Positions 1 to 9,310 are shown, counted from the first letter of the stretch. The stretch is 64,000 nucleotides of DNA from DATMGU01 sp035555315 (GCA_035555315.1 DATMGU010000037.1:48078-112077), one strand, 5' to 3'. Numbers and translations: made by a program. Notes: a model not told the origin generated them from the sequence alone.

Positions 1-161
1 GCGCGCTGGGTGCCAGCGTCGAGCAGCTGGAAGATCTGGTCGATATGGCGTTGACCGAGTGCGAACGGTTCTATCCGGCCTTCCAACTCGTCATCTGGGG
101 CGGAAAGTCACCTGAAGAGGCGGTGATCGCCGCAATGATCGAGCCGGTCGGCGAAGCTTAG
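1..161 (+). CDS. YbjN domain-containing protein, C-terminal part
   Basis: The open frame enters from the left edge and stops at 159-161, giving about 52 residues that end ...YPAFQLVIWGGKSPEEAVIAA then MIEPVGEA. This tail is typical of the alphaproteobacterial YbjN family (type III secretion chaperone-like fold), which often precedes proC. Function is not established for the family. The start lies outside the window. The stop is 21 bp before proC, so the two are probably co-transcribed. Confidence 0.75.
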   Translation, partial: ALGASVEQLEDLVDMALTECERFYPAFQLVIWGGKSPEEAVIAAMIEPVGEA

Positions 162-182
162 GACACCGGAATTGTCACTCCC

Positions 183-1001
183 ATGAGTATTGGCGAGCGT
201 CCGACCTTGTTGCTGGTCGGCTGCGGCAAAATGGGCGGTGCGCTGCTATCCGGCTGGATGGAAGCGGATTTCCTCGGCGGCGTGGCGGTCGTCGAACCGG
301 CGGGCGACGCGGCCGGTTTCGTCGGCGACCCTCGGGTGATGCAGGTGCGCGGTGCCGCCGAACTCGACCCGGCCTTCCGCCCCTCGGTGATCGTGCTGGC
401 GGTGAAGCCCCAGGTGATGGAGATGGTGGCACCAGCCTTCGCGCGCCATGTCGGTCCGGAAACGGTTGTGCTGTCGATCGCCGCCGGGCGCACGCTTCGC
501 TCCTTCGATCGCCTCTTTCCGCAAGCGGCGATCATCCGCGCGATGCCCAATACGCCGGCGGCGGTCGGACGCGGCATCACCGTCGCGGTGGCCAATCGGG
601 TGGTGACCCAGGAGCAGCGCGCCTTGTGCGATCGGCTGCTGGCCGCCGTGGGGGCGGTCGAATGGGTCGACGAGGAGGCGCTGATCGATGCGGTGACCGC
701 GCTGTCGGGCGGTGGGCCGGCCTATGTCTTTCTGCTTATCGAGGTGTTGGCCGGGGCGGGGGCCGCCGCCGGGTTGCCGCCGGATCTCGCGATGCGCCTC
801 GCCCGCGCGACCGTCGCCGGCTCCGGCGAATTGGCGCGCCTGTCGGACCAGCCCGCGGATGTGCTCCGCCGCAACGTCACTAGCCCGAACGGCACGACCC
901 AGGCCGCCCTCGACGTGCTGATGGGCGATGCCGGGGTGGCACCGCTGTTTCGGCGCGCGATCGCCGCGGCGACGGCCCGCTCCCGCGAGCTGGCGCAATA
1001 A
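183..1001 (+). CDS. proC: Pyrroline-5-carboxylate reductase
   Basis: Catalyses the NAD(P)H-dependent reduction of 1-pyrroline-5-carboxylate to proline, the last step of proline synthesis, in the cytoplasm. The 272-residue protein has the normal family length. An N-terminal Rossmann motif (LVGCGKMGGALLSGW, residues 11-25) binds the cofactor. The C-terminal dimerisation and substrate region contains ALSGGGPAYVF and the P5CR signature VTSPNGTTQAAL, where N replaces the more common G. The ATG start at 183 follows the YbjN stop by 21 bp, and the next gene begins 15 bp after the stop, so the three look like one operon. Confidence 0.95.
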   Translation: MSIGERPTLLLVGCGKMGGALLSGWMEADFLGGVAVVEPAGDAAGFVGDPRVMQVRGAAELDPAFRPSVIVLAVKPQVMEMVAPAFARHVGPETVVLSIAAGRTLRSFDRLFPQAAIIRAMPNTPAAVGRGITVAVANRVVTQEQRALCDRLLAAVGAVEWVDEEALIDAVTALSGGGPAYVFLLIEVLAGAGAAAGLPPDLAMRLARATVAGSGELARLSDQPADVLRRNVTSPNGTTQAALDVLMGDAGVAPLFRRAIAAATARSRELAQ

Positions 1002-1016
1002 CCTGGTCGTGCCGTT

Positions 1017-1502
1017 GTGACGACGGGTCTTTCAGCATCGACGCTCCGGGTCCGTGAGTTGCTGCTTCAGGCCGGCCATTCCGGCGACATCAAACAATTG
1101 GCCGAGACTGGCCGGACCGCTGCCGATGCCGCCGCGGCGATCGGTTGCAGCGTCGCCGAGATCGCCAAGTCGATCATCTTTCGAGCCGCTTCCGGCCGAC
1201 CTGTACTGGTCGTTGCCAGCGGGCCCAATCGGGTGGATGAGACGAAGATCGCAGCCGCCTTGGGCGAACCCATCGGCAAGGCGGACGCGGATTTCGTGCG
1301 TCAGTCGACAGGCTATGCGATCGGCGGCGTGGCGCCGATCGGCCACGCGGTGCCCCCCGCCGTGTTCATCGATCTCGATCTGCTGGGGTTTGCCACGGTC
1401 TGGGCCGCCGCCGGCCATAGCCATGCGGTATTCCCCGTCGCCCCCGATCTGCTGTGCCGCTTGACCAGCGGCGCGGTGATCGAGGTGTCGGCGAAGCGCT
1501 AG
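1017..1502 (+). CDS. YbaK/EbsC-type aminoacyl-tRNA deacylase
   Basis: A 161-residue single-domain protein of the YbaK/ProX editing superfamily, which hydrolyses mischarged aminoacyl-tRNA (for example Cys-tRNA-Pro or Ala-tRNA-Pro) in trans. Visible marks are the lysine in AEIAKSIIF (K51), which lines the pocket in the family, VVASGPNRVDETK, and the glycine-rich GYAIGGVAPIGH near residues 99-110. The start is GTG at 1017, 15 bp after proC. Which tRNA is edited cannot be told from the sequence; the general YbaK-like call is firm. Confidence 0.85.
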   Translation: MTTGLSASTLRVRELLLQAGHSGDIKQLAETGRTAADAAAAIGCSVAEIAKSIIFRAASGRPVLVVASGPNRVDETKIAAALGEPIGKADADFVRQSTGYAIGGVAPIGHAVPPAVFIDLDLLGFATVWAAAGHSHAVFPVAPDLLCRLTSGAVIEVSAKR

Positions 1503-1600
1503 GGTCCAAGTGCGGCCCCTGACGGCGCCCTGGTAGAACGGAGCGGTAACGCCATATCCTTGGTATAGTTCGATACTTCTCGAACGGGGAGAACGCCGCC

Positions 1601-2251
1601 TTGGCCAAGAAACCGCAAAACACCGCCACTGCTTCAGCCGCCCCCCCGCCCGATCCGGCGGCACGCGTCATTGATGCCGCCCTCGATCTCATGGCGGCGC
1701 GCCGCTGGGGTGATGTCTCGCTCGCCGATATCGCCCAGGCGGCTGGATTGTCCTTGATCGAGGTTTATCGACTCTATCCGTCGAAAACCGCCATTCTCGC
1801 CGGTTTCGCCCGGAGCATCGACACGGCGATGCTGGAGGGGGCCGCCGAATGGGTCGATGAAAAGCCGCGCGACCGGTTGTTCGAGGCGATCCTCCGGCGG
1901 TTCGATGCGCTCGGTCGTCATAAGGCCGGGCTGCGCAATCTGCTGCGCGATGCCCGTTCCGGGCAGGTGCCGCTGCTCCCGGGGGCGGTGCAGTTTGGCC
2001 GGTCGATGGCTTGGACGCTGGAGGCCACGGGGATTCCCGTGGTCGGGCTGCGCGGCGCTGTTCGCACGCAGATTTTGGGTGCATTATATCTCTCGGTGTT
2101 GCGGACCTGGCTGCAGGATGACAGTGCGGATCAAGCACGGACCATGGCCCTCCTGGATCGCCGTCTACGCAGTGCCGAGCGTTGGCTGGGACTCGATGAC
2201 ACGAACGCCAGCGCTGAGCCTCCCATCACCCAGCCGGACACCAAACCCTAG
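1601..2251 (+). CDS. TetR-family regulator with COQ9-like C-terminus
   Basis: A 216-residue protein. Residues about 20-70 form a TetR helix-turn-helix (VSLADIAQAAGLSLIEVYRLYPSK split over the recognition helix). The remainder resembles the COQ9-like C-terminal domain that some alphaproteobacterial TetR proteins carry. The likely start is TTG at 1601 (MAKKPQNT), preceded by a GGGGAG-like site. The C-terminal tail is proline-rich and its stop codon lies in a short direct repeat (CCAAACCCTAG at 2241-2251 and 2273-2283). Target genes are unknown; the neighbouring phasin is a reasonable but unproven candidate. Confidence 0.7.
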   Translation: MAKKPQNTATASAAPPPDPAARVIDAALDLMAARRWGDVSLADIAQAAGLSLIEVYRLYPSKTAILAGFARSIDTAMLEGAAEWVDEKPRDRLFEAILRRFDALGRHKAGLRNLLRDARSGQVPLLPGAVQFGRSMAWTLEATGIPVVGLRGAVRTQILGALYLSVLRTWLQDDSADQARTMALLDRRLRSAERWLGLDDTNASAEPPITQPDTKP

Positions 2252-2338
2252 CCCGCCTAACCCTCTAGACCGCCAAACCCTAGACCGGGCCGATGTCAGT
2301 CATGCCGACCGCGTCATTTAAATTAGACAATACTCATG

Positions 2339-2352
2339 TTGCGGCGCAGCAA
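2339..2352. promoter_or_regulatory. Possible PhaR-type operator upstream of phasin
   Basis: TTGCGGCGCAGCAA is an imperfect palindrome built of a TTGC half and a GCAGCAA half. Alphaproteobacterial PhaR repressors bind TGC-rich palindromes near phasin genes. It lies about 130 bp before the phasin start, and a TTGACG hexamer follows at 2359. Weak evidence, because the spacing is not canonical. Confidence 0.3.
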
Positions 2353-2482
2353 AAATACTTGACGCGGACGGGCAGTGGGCGGATCTTCCGGCTCCGTCCG
2401 GACGCACTGTCTTCGGCGTTTCTCTGCCACCGCCTGGCGACCAAGCCGGGCGTTCAATCCAATAATGAAATGGAGGATCCCT

Positions 2483-2917
2483 ATGCAGAAAACCACCAAT
2501 CCATTCTTCGACATGGACGTCACCAAGATCATGGCCGAGTTCAAGGTTCCGGGGGCCGATGTCGAGACGTTGATGGCCTCGCAGCGTAAGAATATCGAGG
2601 CGTTGACCCAGGCCAACCGGCTCGCCATCGAAGGGATCCAGACGGTCGCCCGCCGGCAGGCTGAAATCCTGCGTCAGGGCTTCGAGGAGGCGACCTCCCA
2701 TCTCCGCGAGATGATGCAGCCAAGCTCGCCCGAGGATCGCGTGGCGAAGCAGACCGACATCGCCAAGCGGGCCTTGGAAAAGGCCATCGCCAACGCGCGT
2801 GAGCTGGCCGAGATCGTCGGCAAGGCGAATAGCGAGGCGTTCGACATCATCAATCGGCGGATGAGCGAAAGCATGGACGAAGTCCGCGGGATGGTCAGCA
2901 AGACCACGTCGAAATAG
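2483..2917 (+). CDS. Phasin family protein
   Basis: A 144-residue amphipathic, largely helical protein of the phasin_2 family, which coats polyhydroxyalkanoate granules. The N-terminus MQKTTNPFFDMDVTKIMAEF and the block DVETLMASQRKNIEALTQAN, followed by QTVARRQAEI, are characteristic. The ATG at 2483 has a strong GGAGG site at 2472-2476, so the upstream in-frame extension is not used. The gene is monocistronic and is followed by a Rho-independent terminator. No PHA synthase is in the window. Confidence 0.9.
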   Translation: MQKTTNPFFDMDVTKIMAEFKVPGADVETLMASQRKNIEALTQANRLAIEGIQTVARRQAEILRQGFEEATSHLREMMQPSSPEDRVAKQTDIAKRALEKAIANARELAEIVGKANSEAFDIINRRMSESMDEVRGMVSKTTSK

Positions 2918-2942
2918 GCTGCCGTCAAACCGAGCGCGGGAA

Positions 2943-2970
2943 AGGCCGGGGTAACGCCCGGCCTTTTTTT
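2943..2970 (+). terminator. Rho-independent terminator of the phasin gene
   Basis: AGGCCGGG (2943-2950), loop GTAACG, then CCCGGCCT (2957-2964) running into a seven-T tract (2964-2970). It lies 26 bp after the phasin stop. Confidence 0.92.
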
Positions 2971-2987
2971 GTGAGCGGGCCCTTTTA

Positions 2988-3656
2988 TTAAGCCGGACGC
3001 GGCAGGGCGGCGATGAAGCGACGGGCGGCTCCGGCGACCGCGTCGGCGCTGTCGCCCGGTCGGTACAGCGCCGAGCCCAAGCCAAAGCCCGTGGCACCAG
3101 CGGCGATATACCCCGCCATGTGATCGGGCGTGATGCCGCCGACCGGCAGAACTGGCAGGCCTGCCGGCAGCACCGCTTTCATGGCTTTGAGAACGGCGGG
3201 CGGATTTGCCTCGGCGGGGAACAGTTTCAGCGCGTCCGCACCGGCGCCATGTGCCGCGAACGCTTCGGTCGGGGTTGCGAAGCCGGGGACGCAATATAGG
3301 CCGGCGGCCTTGGCTCGGCTGATGACTGCGACATCGGCATGGGGCATGACGATCAGCCGCCCGCCGGCATCAGCCACCCGTGCCACATCGGCCGGGTCGA
3401 GCACGGTGCCGGCCCCAATCAACAATCGGCCCTGCGCCGCGCGGGCCAAGCGGGCGATGCTGTCGAAGGGCTGGGGCGAATTCAGCGGCACCTCGATGAT
3501 CGTGAAGCCGGCCTCCGCCAGGGCGGCGCCGATGGCCTCGACCGTATCCGGCGTGACGCCTCGTAGGATCGCGACCAAGGGACATCGGGCCAGGGCTTCG
3601 GTGAAAGGGAGGGCGTCGACGAAGCGGGGGACGGTGGAAATTTGATCCGGACTCAT
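2988..3656 (-). CDS. dgoA: 2-dehydro-3-deoxy-6-phosphogalactonate aldolase (KDPG/KDPGal aldolase family)
   Basis: A class I aldolase of 222 residues that cleaves a 2-keto-3-deoxy-6-phosphosugar acid to pyruvate and glyceraldehyde-3-phosphate. Motifs: PLVAILRGVTPD near residue 25 (catalytic Glu follows in GFTIIEVPLNSP), GAGTVL, and the Schiff-base lysine in DALKLFPAE. The IIEVPLNSP and FGLGSALYRPG blocks are nearer to DgoA-type (galactonate) enzymes than to Eda of the Entner-Doudoroff pathway, but substrate choice is not certain. The ATG at 3656 fits the family N-terminus; the open frame extends further upstream without family similarity. No other galactonate gene is nearby. Confidence 0.85.
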   Translation of the reverse strand: MSPDQISTVPRFVDALPFTEALARCPLVAILRGVTPDTVEAIGAALAEAGFTIIEVPLNSPQPFDSIARLARAAQGRLLIGAGTVLDPADVARVADAGGRLIVMPHADVAVISRAKAAGLYCVPGFATPTEAFAAHGAGADALKLFPAEANPPAVLKAMKAVLPAGLPVLPVGGITPDHMAGYIAAGATGFGLGSALYRPGDSADAVAGAARRFIAALPRPA

Positions 3657-3826
3657 GGCAGGGGGCCTTCTCGATAGGGCGTTCCGAGGCGGCGGAGATG
3701 CTTCGATCGGCAAGGTCTGGCGATTGGAAAGCCCCGGCCGGTCTCGTCGATTGCCTTTGCGGAAACGCCGATTGTGATTAAGAACGCTTCCGAGAGATCT
3801 GTCGGCAACCACATCCGAACGGTGCA

Positions 3827-4162
3827 ATGACCATTACCTACGACGATTTCGCCCGTGTCGATATCCGTGTCGGCACCATCCGCACCGCCGAGCCGTATCC
3901 GGAAGCGCGCCGGCCAGCGTTCAAGCTTACCATCGATTTCGGTGCGGAGATTGGCATCAAGCGCTCGTCCGCTCAAGTGACCGTGCACTATACGTTGGAC
4001 AACCTGGTCGGTCGCCAGGTCGCCGCGGTCGTCAATTTCCCGCCCAAGCAGATCGGCAAGTTCATGTCGGAGGTTCTGGTGCTGGGCTTTCCCGATGCCG
4101 ATGGCGCCGTCGTGCTGATCGGGCCGAGCCAGGCCGTGCCCGATGGCGGAAGCTTGTTTTAA
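3827..4162 (+). CDS. csaA: CsaA-type tRNA-binding protein
   Basis: A 111-residue stand-alone OB-fold tRNA-binding domain, the normal CsaA length. The start MTITYDDFARVDIRVGTI and the later NFPPKQIGKFMSEVLVLGF are diagnostic. The family acts as a dimer and binds tRNA; an export-chaperone role has been proposed. It is divergent from the aldolase, with 170 bp between the starts. Confidence 0.9.
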   Translation: MTITYDDFARVDIRVGTIRTAEPYPEARRPAFKLTIDFGAEIGIKRSSAQVTVHYTLDNLVGRQVAAVVNFPPKQIGKFMSEVLVLGFPDADGAVVLIGPSQAVPDGGSLF

Positions 4163-4179
4163 CGCGGGGAGGAACAACC

Positions 4180-4593
4180 TTGATCGGAAGCCGGATGTTC
4201 AGCCGCCGCCGGTTGCAGATCGTGATCGCCGTGCTGGGCCTGATCCCCGTCGTGACCGGCCTGGTCGGCGTGATCTACGGTGCCGGTTATATCGATGCCG
4301 ACCATGCCGCTGGAGGAGCCGATCTCGATACTCAGATCCGGTTTTTCTCGGCGATCTTCCTCGGCCTGGGGCTGATATTCTACAGCACCATTCCGACGAT
4401 CGAGCGGGACGGTGGGCGGTTTCGCCTGGCCGCGGCCCTGACGGTCATGGGTGGGCTCGGCCGCCTGGTATCGCTCAGCGTCGTCGGTCTGCCTGCGGCG
4501 GGATACGTCGTCGGCATCGTTATGGAATTGATCGTCGTGCCGCTGTTGGTGATCTGGCAAGCCGTGGTGGCGCGCCGGACGGACCCCCTGTAG
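4180..4593 (+). CDS. DUF4345 family membrane protein
   Basis: A 137-residue protein with four predicted membrane helices (about residues 12-33, 48-67, 80-100 and 104-126). It fits the DUF4345 family, marked here by TQIRFFSAIFLGLGLIFYS. Function unknown. TTG start at 4180, supported by a GGGGAGG site at 4166-4172. It begins 17 bp after csaA and is probably co-transcribed with it. Confidence 0.75.
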   Translation: MIGSRMFSRRRLQIVIAVLGLIPVVTGLVGVIYGAGYIDADHAAGGADLDTQIRFFSAIFLGLGLIFYSTIPTIERDGGRFRLAAALTVMGGLGRLVSLSVVGLPAAGYVVGIVMELIVVPLLVIWQAVVARRTDPL

Positions 4594-4772
4594 GATGTGA
4601 GGCGCGACTAAAGGTCGCGGTGGGAAACTCTGGGGCGAAATAGGTATCAAACCTGCACCGCCGCAAAGCGTCGCCATGCTTTTGCCATGAGCTACGTCAA
4701 ACTGTTGCTAAGGTTTAAGGGATAATCTGCGAGCCTGAGGCGTTGGGTTGGCGTCACGGCCGACACGAAGTT

Positions 4773-4788
4773 GTTACCCAAATGTAAC
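4773..4788. promoter_or_regulatory. Inverted repeat upstream of the RND efflux operon
   Basis: GTTAC-CCAAAT-GTAAC is a 5-6-5 inverted repeat 74 bp before the adaptor start, in an otherwise featureless 268-bp gap. A regulator site is plausible; none can be named. Confidence 0.3.
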
Positions 4789-4861
4789 GGGGAGCGCCTT
4801 TTGTGGATCGATATAGTATCTTGCATGATGTTGCGCCGCAGCATTTTGAAATGGGTGTCCT

Positions 4862-6115
4862 ATGACCAAGATGACGGATGGACCTGTCGGGCACGGTTCA
4901 GGACATGCGGCCTCCGGCCGTCCTGGGGATCATCAACGCGCCGGCGGTGGGCGGGGCTGGCTGATTGTCTGCCTGCTGCTGCTGATCGGCGGGGGTACCG
5001 CCGGCTGGTACTATTTCATCCGGCCGTCCGAGATCGCCAAACCGGCGGCCGCGGCATTGAGTGGCCCGCCGCCTGTGCCGGTCGTCGCCGGTGTCGCCCA
5101 AGCCAGTGACGTCCCGATCTATCTGCGCGGCATCGGCGTGGTGCAGGCGTACAATACGGTCACGGTGAAGCCGCGGGTCGACGGGCAGCTGCAAAAGGTC
5201 GCCTTCACCGAAGGCCAGCACGTCAAGATCGGCGATGTTCTGGCGCAGATCGACCCGCGCCCCTTGCAAGCGCAACTTGCGCAGGTCACCGCGAGCAAGG
5301 CGCGCGACGAGGCGCTCCTGGCCAATGCCAAACTGGATCTCGATCGTTACAGCAGCCTCGCGAACCGCGAATACGCGTCGAAACAAAGCGTCGATACCCA
5401 GCGCGCGTTGGTCAATCAGTACGACGCGACCGTCAAGAACGACCAGGCGCAGATCGACTATGCCCAGGTGCAATTGGGCTATACGACGATCACCTCGCCG
5501 ATCGACGGCGTCACCGGTATCCGGGCCGTGGATGAAGGCAATATCGTGCACGCGACCGATACCACGGGTCTTGTCGTCTTGGCTCAGCTGCAGCCGATCT
5601 CGGTGATCTTCACGCTGCCGGAAGATAATGTGACCACGATCAAGCGTCAGCTTGCGGCCGGTCGGACGCTGACGGTTTCCGCGTTAAGCAGCGACAACAA
5701 GGAATCCCTGGGCGAAGGGACCCTGTCGCTCATCGACAACCAAATCGACCAGACGACCGGCACGATCCGTATCAAGGCGACGTTTCCGAACAAGAGCGAA
5801 ATCCTGTGGCCCGGCGAATTCGTCAATGCCCGCCTGTTGTTGCAGACCCGGCCGCAGGCGGTGACGGTGCCGGATGCGGTCGTGCAGCGCGGCCCCCAGG
5901 GCACCTTCGCCTATGTCATCAAACCCGATCAGACCGTCGAAATGCGCCCGATCACGGTCGGACAGATCGATGGTGGCGTGGCATTGATCGAATCCGGCAT
6001 CGCCGCCAACGAGCAGGTCGTCGTCGACGGCCAGTACAAGCTGCGGAACGGCATCAAAGTTGCTGCGACCACGCCGTCGCCACAACCCGCTAAGCAAGCG
6101 AGTGCCGCCCCATGA
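4862..6115 (+). CDS. RND efflux periplasmic adaptor subunit (MdtA-like)
   Basis: A 417-residue membrane-fusion protein. One N-terminal membrane anchor lies at about residues 33-53, followed by barrel-sandwich (lipoyl) halves around VKPRVDGQLQKVAFTEGQHV and ITSPIDGVTGIRAVDEGNIV, with a helical hairpin between them. Beta-barrel and membrane-proximal domains follow (TVPDAVVQRGPQGTFAYV). Such proteins link an inner-membrane RND pump to an outer-membrane channel. Its stop overlaps the pump start by 4 bp. No outer-membrane factor is present, so a TolC-like partner must be encoded elsewhere. Confidence 0.93.
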   Translation: MTKMTDGPVGHGSGHAASGRPGDHQRAGGGRGWLIVCLLLLIGGGTAGWYYFIRPSEIAKPAAAALSGPPPVPVVAGVAQASDVPIYLRGIGVVQAYNTVTVKPRVDGQLQKVAFTEGQHVKIGDVLAQIDPRPLQAQLAQVTASKARDEALLANAKLDLDRYSSLANREYASKQSVDTQRALVNQYDATVKNDQAQIDYAQVQLGYTTITSPIDGVTGIRAVDEGNIVHATDTTGLVVLAQLQPISVIFTLPEDNVTTIKRQLAAGRTLTVSALSSDNKESLGEGTLSLIDNQIDQTTGTIRIKATFPNKSEILWPGEFVNARLLLQTRPQAVTVPDAVVQRGPQGTFAYVIKPDQTVEMRPITVGQIDGGVALIESGIAANEQVVVDGQYKLRNGIKVAATTPSPQPAKQASAAP

Positions 6116-9100
6116 GCATCTCCGCTCCGTTCATCAAGCGGCCGATCGCGACGTCGCTGCTCATGGCGGCGGTGTTTCTGGTGGGCGTGGTGGCTTATCC
6201 GCTGCTGCCCGTGGCGCCGTTGCCACAGGTTGATTTCCCGACCATTTCGGTGTCGGCCCAGTTGCCGGGCGCCGACCCGCAGACCATGGCCTCGTCGGTG
6301 GCGACACCGTTGGAGCGGCAATTCTCTCAGATCGCGGGTGTGGCGCAGCTTACCTCGACGAGCGCGCTGGGCGTCGCCTCGATCACCATCCAGTTCGATC
6401 TCAACCGCAACATCGATGGAGCCGCGCAGGACGTATCGGCGGCGATCAACGCCGCAGGCGGTCAGCTGCCGAAGAACCTGCCCAGCCCGCCGACCTATCG
6501 AAAGGTCAATCCGGCGGATTCGCCGGTCCTTTTATTGGCTGTGCAGTCTGAATCGCTGCCGATCACCGATGTCGATAATTATGCCGATACCGTGATCGCG
6601 CAGCAGCTTTCCCAGATTTCCGGCGTCGCCCAGGTGCTGATCACCGGCGAGCAAAAGCCGGCGATCCGCGTGCAGGTCGATCCGGCGAAGCTCGCCTCGC
6701 GCGGCCTGTCGCTCGAGGATGTCCGGACCGCCTTGACCAACGCGACGGTGGATGCGCCCAAGGGCAGCTTCGACGGGGCGCGGCAAAGCTTCACGATCTT
6801 CAATAACGATCAGCTTTTGAAGGGCTCGGAGTACAGGGACGTCGTCATCGCCTACAAGAATGGCGCGCCGGTCACGATCAAGGACATCGGCACGGCGATC
6901 GACGCGCCGGAAAACACGCGGCTTGCCGCCTGGCAGAATGGCAAGCGCGGCATCACGCTGCTGATCTTTCGGCAGCCCGGCGCTAACGTCATCGATGTCG
7001 TGTCGCGCATCAAGTCGGTTCTGCCGCGCCTTCAGGCGTCGATCCCGCCCTCCATCGAAGTGTCCATCCTGACGGACCGCACAACGACCATCACCGCGTC
7101 GGTAGACGATGTTCAATTCACCCTGATGCTGACCATCGGTCTCGTCGTGCTGGTCATCTTCAGTTTCCTGCGAAATTTCTGGGCGACCGTGATCCCCAGC
7201 GTAACCGTGCCGCTGGCGTTGCTCGGCACCTGTGCCCTTATGTATGCGGTGGGCTATAGCCTCGACAACCTGTCGCTGATGGGTCTCACCATCGCGGTTG
7301 GCTTCGTGGTCGACGATGCGATCGTCATGATCGAGAACATCGTGCGTCACGTGGAAGATGGCATGTCGCCGTTGGAAGCGGCCTATCAAGGTTCCTCGGA
7401 GGTCGGCTTTACCATCGTCTCGATCAGCATCTCGCTGGTGGCGGTTTTCATCCCGCTGCTGCTGATGGGCGGCATCATCGGTCGCCTGTTCCGCGAATTC
7501 GCCGTCACGGTCACCATGACGATCATGGTGTCGGCGTTCGTGTCGCTGACCCTGACGCCGATGATGTGCGCGCGGTTTCTCAAGAACTCGCATGGCGAGC
7601 AGCACGGCTGGGCCTATATGGCGGCCGAACGGTTCTTCGATGGCTTGCTGGCGTTGTATCGAACCGGCTTGGAATGGGTGCTGCGGCACCAGCGTATCAC
7701 GCTCGCCACCCTGTTCCTGGCGATCGGCGCCACCGGTTATCTCTATGTCGTCATCCCCAAGGGCTTCTTTCCGCAGCAGGATACTGGCCTCATCACCGGC
7801 TTTTCCGAAGGCGCCCAGGATATTTCGTTCAAGGCGATGTCCGAACGGTCCCTGGCATTGGCGGAGGTCATTCGGGGTGATCCGGATATCAGTACCTTCT
7901 CGATGTCGGTCGGTGCGACCGGCGGGTCGCAGACGGTGAATGTCGGCCGGTTCTTCATCACCTTGAAGCCGCTCGAGCAACGGACGGCCGGCGCCGAACA
8001 GATCATCGCGCGCCTTCGGCCCAAGCTTGCCCAGGTACAAGGGGCGGCGCTGTATCTCCAGGCGGCACAGGATATCAATGTCGGAGGCCGGCCAAGCCGC
8101 ACGCAGTACCAATACACGCTGCAGGATGCGAACCTGGACGAGCTCAACCATTGGGCGCCGATCATGCTGCAAAAGATGCAGCAGGTGCCGATCCTGCGCG
8201 ACGTCGCGACCGACCAGCAGACCAACGGCGCCACCGTGACGATGACGATCGACCGGACGATGGCGTCACGCTTTGGCATTCTGCCGCAGCAGATCGACGA
8301 TATCCTGTACGACGCTTTCGGCCAGCGGCAGGTCACGCAGTACTTTACCCAGTTGAACAGCTATCACGTCGTTCTCGAGGTCGATCCGGCCCTACAGACG
8401 GATCCGGCGACGCTTCAGAGGATCTATGTCAAATCGCCACTGACCGGCACGCAGGTGCCGTTGAGCACCTTCGTGCATCTCGATACGACACCCGTCGCTT
8501 ACCTATCGATCAGCCATCAGAGTCAGTTCCCCGCCGTCACCCTATCGTTCAATCTCGCGCAAGGGGCGGCGCTCGGCGACGCGGTGACCGCGGTCCAGCA
8601 AGTCGCGGCGCAAGTCGGCCTGCCCGGTTCCATCCAGGCGACGTTCCAGGGTAGCGCCCAGGCGTTCCAAGCGTCGCTGTCATCGACACCCCTGTTGGTC
8701 GCGGCGGCGATCGTCGCCGTCTACATCATCCTGGGCATGCTGTACGAGAGTTACATCCACCCGATCACCATCCTGTCGACCTTGCCATCGGCGGGTGTCG
8801 GCGCGCTGCTGATCCTGTATCTGTTCCACTACGATCTCAGCATCATCGCGCTGATCGGCATCATCCTGCTGATCGGTATCGTCAAGAAGAACGCGATCAT
8901 GATGATCGATTTCGCGCTCGAAGCGGAACGCAACCACGGCCTGAAACCCGAGGAATCGATCTATCAGGCCTGTATCCTGCGGTTTCGGCCCATCATGATG
9001 ACGACGATGTGCGCGTTGCTGGGCGGCCTGCCCTTGATGCTCGGCACTGGTACCGGTTCGGAGATCCGCCGCCCGCTGGGCTTCGCCATGGTCGGTGGTC

Positions 9101-9270
9101 TGATCGTCAGCCAGATGCTGACGCTCTATACCACGCCGGTTGTGTACCTCTATATGGACCGGGTGAACCAATGGCTGGGACGGGTGCGCGGACGTGATTC
9201 CAACTCGACCGATCAGTCGCGGTTGCAACGCGCCCTGATGCCGAAATCCGCCGAAACGGCGGCCGAATAA
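6112..9270 (+). CDS. RND efflux permease (hydrophobe/amphiphile efflux-1 type, MdtB/MdtC-like)
   Basis: A 1052-residue proton-driven pump of typical length: twelve membrane helices and two large periplasmic loops. It starts ISAPFIKRPIATSLLMAA and carries the proton-relay aspartates in GFVVDDAIVMIENI (helix 4) and the lysine of GIVKKNAIMMIDFALEAER (helix 10). The closest match by eye is MdtB/MdtC rather than AcrB, but only a single permease is present instead of the MdtBC pair. It exports lipophilic compounds; the substrate cannot be read from the sequence. Confidence 0.93.
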   Translation: MSISAPFIKRPIATSLLMAAVFLVGVVAYPLLPVAPLPQVDFPTISVSAQLPGADPQTMASSVATPLERQFSQIAGVAQLTSTSALGVASITIQFDLNRNIDGAAQDVSAAINAAGGQLPKNLPSPPTYRKVNPADSPVLLLAVQSESLPITDVDNYADTVIAQQLSQISGVAQVLITGEQKPAIRVQVDPAKLASRGLSLEDVRTALTNATVDAPKGSFDGARQSFTIFNNDQLLKGSEYRDVVIAYKNGAPVTIKDIGTAIDAPENTRLAAWQNGKRGITLLIFRQPGANVIDVVSRIKSVLPRLQASIPPSIEVSILTDRTTTITASVDDVQFTLMLTIGLVVLVIFSFLRNFWATVIPSVTVPLALLGTCALMYAVGYSLDNLSLMGLTIAVGFVVDDAIVMIENIVRHVEDGMSPLEAAYQGSSEVGFTIVSISISLVAVFIPLLLMGGIIGRLFREFAVTVTMTIMVSAFVSLTLTPMMCARFLKNSHGEQHGWAYMAAERFFDGLLALYRTGLEWVLRHQRITLATLFLAIGATGYLYVVIPKGFFPQQDTGLITGFSEGAQDISFKAMSERSLALAEVIRGDPDISTFSMSVGATGGSQTVNVGRFFITLKPLEQRTAGAEQIIARLRPKLAQVQGAALYLQAAQDINVGGRPSRTQYQYTLQDANLDELNHWAPIMLQKMQQVPILRDVATDQQTNGATVTMTIDRTMASRFGILPQQIDDILYDAFGQRQVTQYFTQLNSYHVVLEVDPALQTDPATLQRIYVKSPLTGTQVPLSTFVHLDTTPVAYLSISHQSQFPAVTLSFNLAQGAALGDAVTAVQQVAAQVGLPGSIQATFQGSAQAFQASLSSTPLLVAAAIVAVYIILGMLYESYIHPITILSTLPSAGVGALLILYLFHYDLSIIALIGIILLIGIVKKNAIMMIDFALEAERNHGLKPEESIYQACILRFRPIMMTTMCALLGGLPLMLGTGTGSEIRRPLGFAMVGGLIVSQMLTLYTTPVVYLYMDRVNQWLGRVRGRDSNSTDQSRLQRALMPKSAETAAE

Positions 9271-9283
9271 TCCCAAGAGACTT

Positions 9284-9304
9284 CGGCCGCCGGTTGGGCG
9301 GCCG
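9284..9304. terminator. Bidirectional hairpin between convergent operons
   Basis: CGGCCGCC, loop GGTTG, GGCGGCCG: a perfect 8-bp GC stem between the RND permease and the histidine kinase gene, which run towards each other. There is no T tract, so intrinsic termination is uncertain. Confidence 0.45.
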
Positions 9305-9310
9305 CTCGCT

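Noticed and set aside
2988..3656. Entner-Doudoroff KDPG aldolase (eda)
   Set aside because: Same fold, but the conserved blocks fit DgoA-type KDPGal aldolases better and no edd is adjacent; a dual substrate range is possible.
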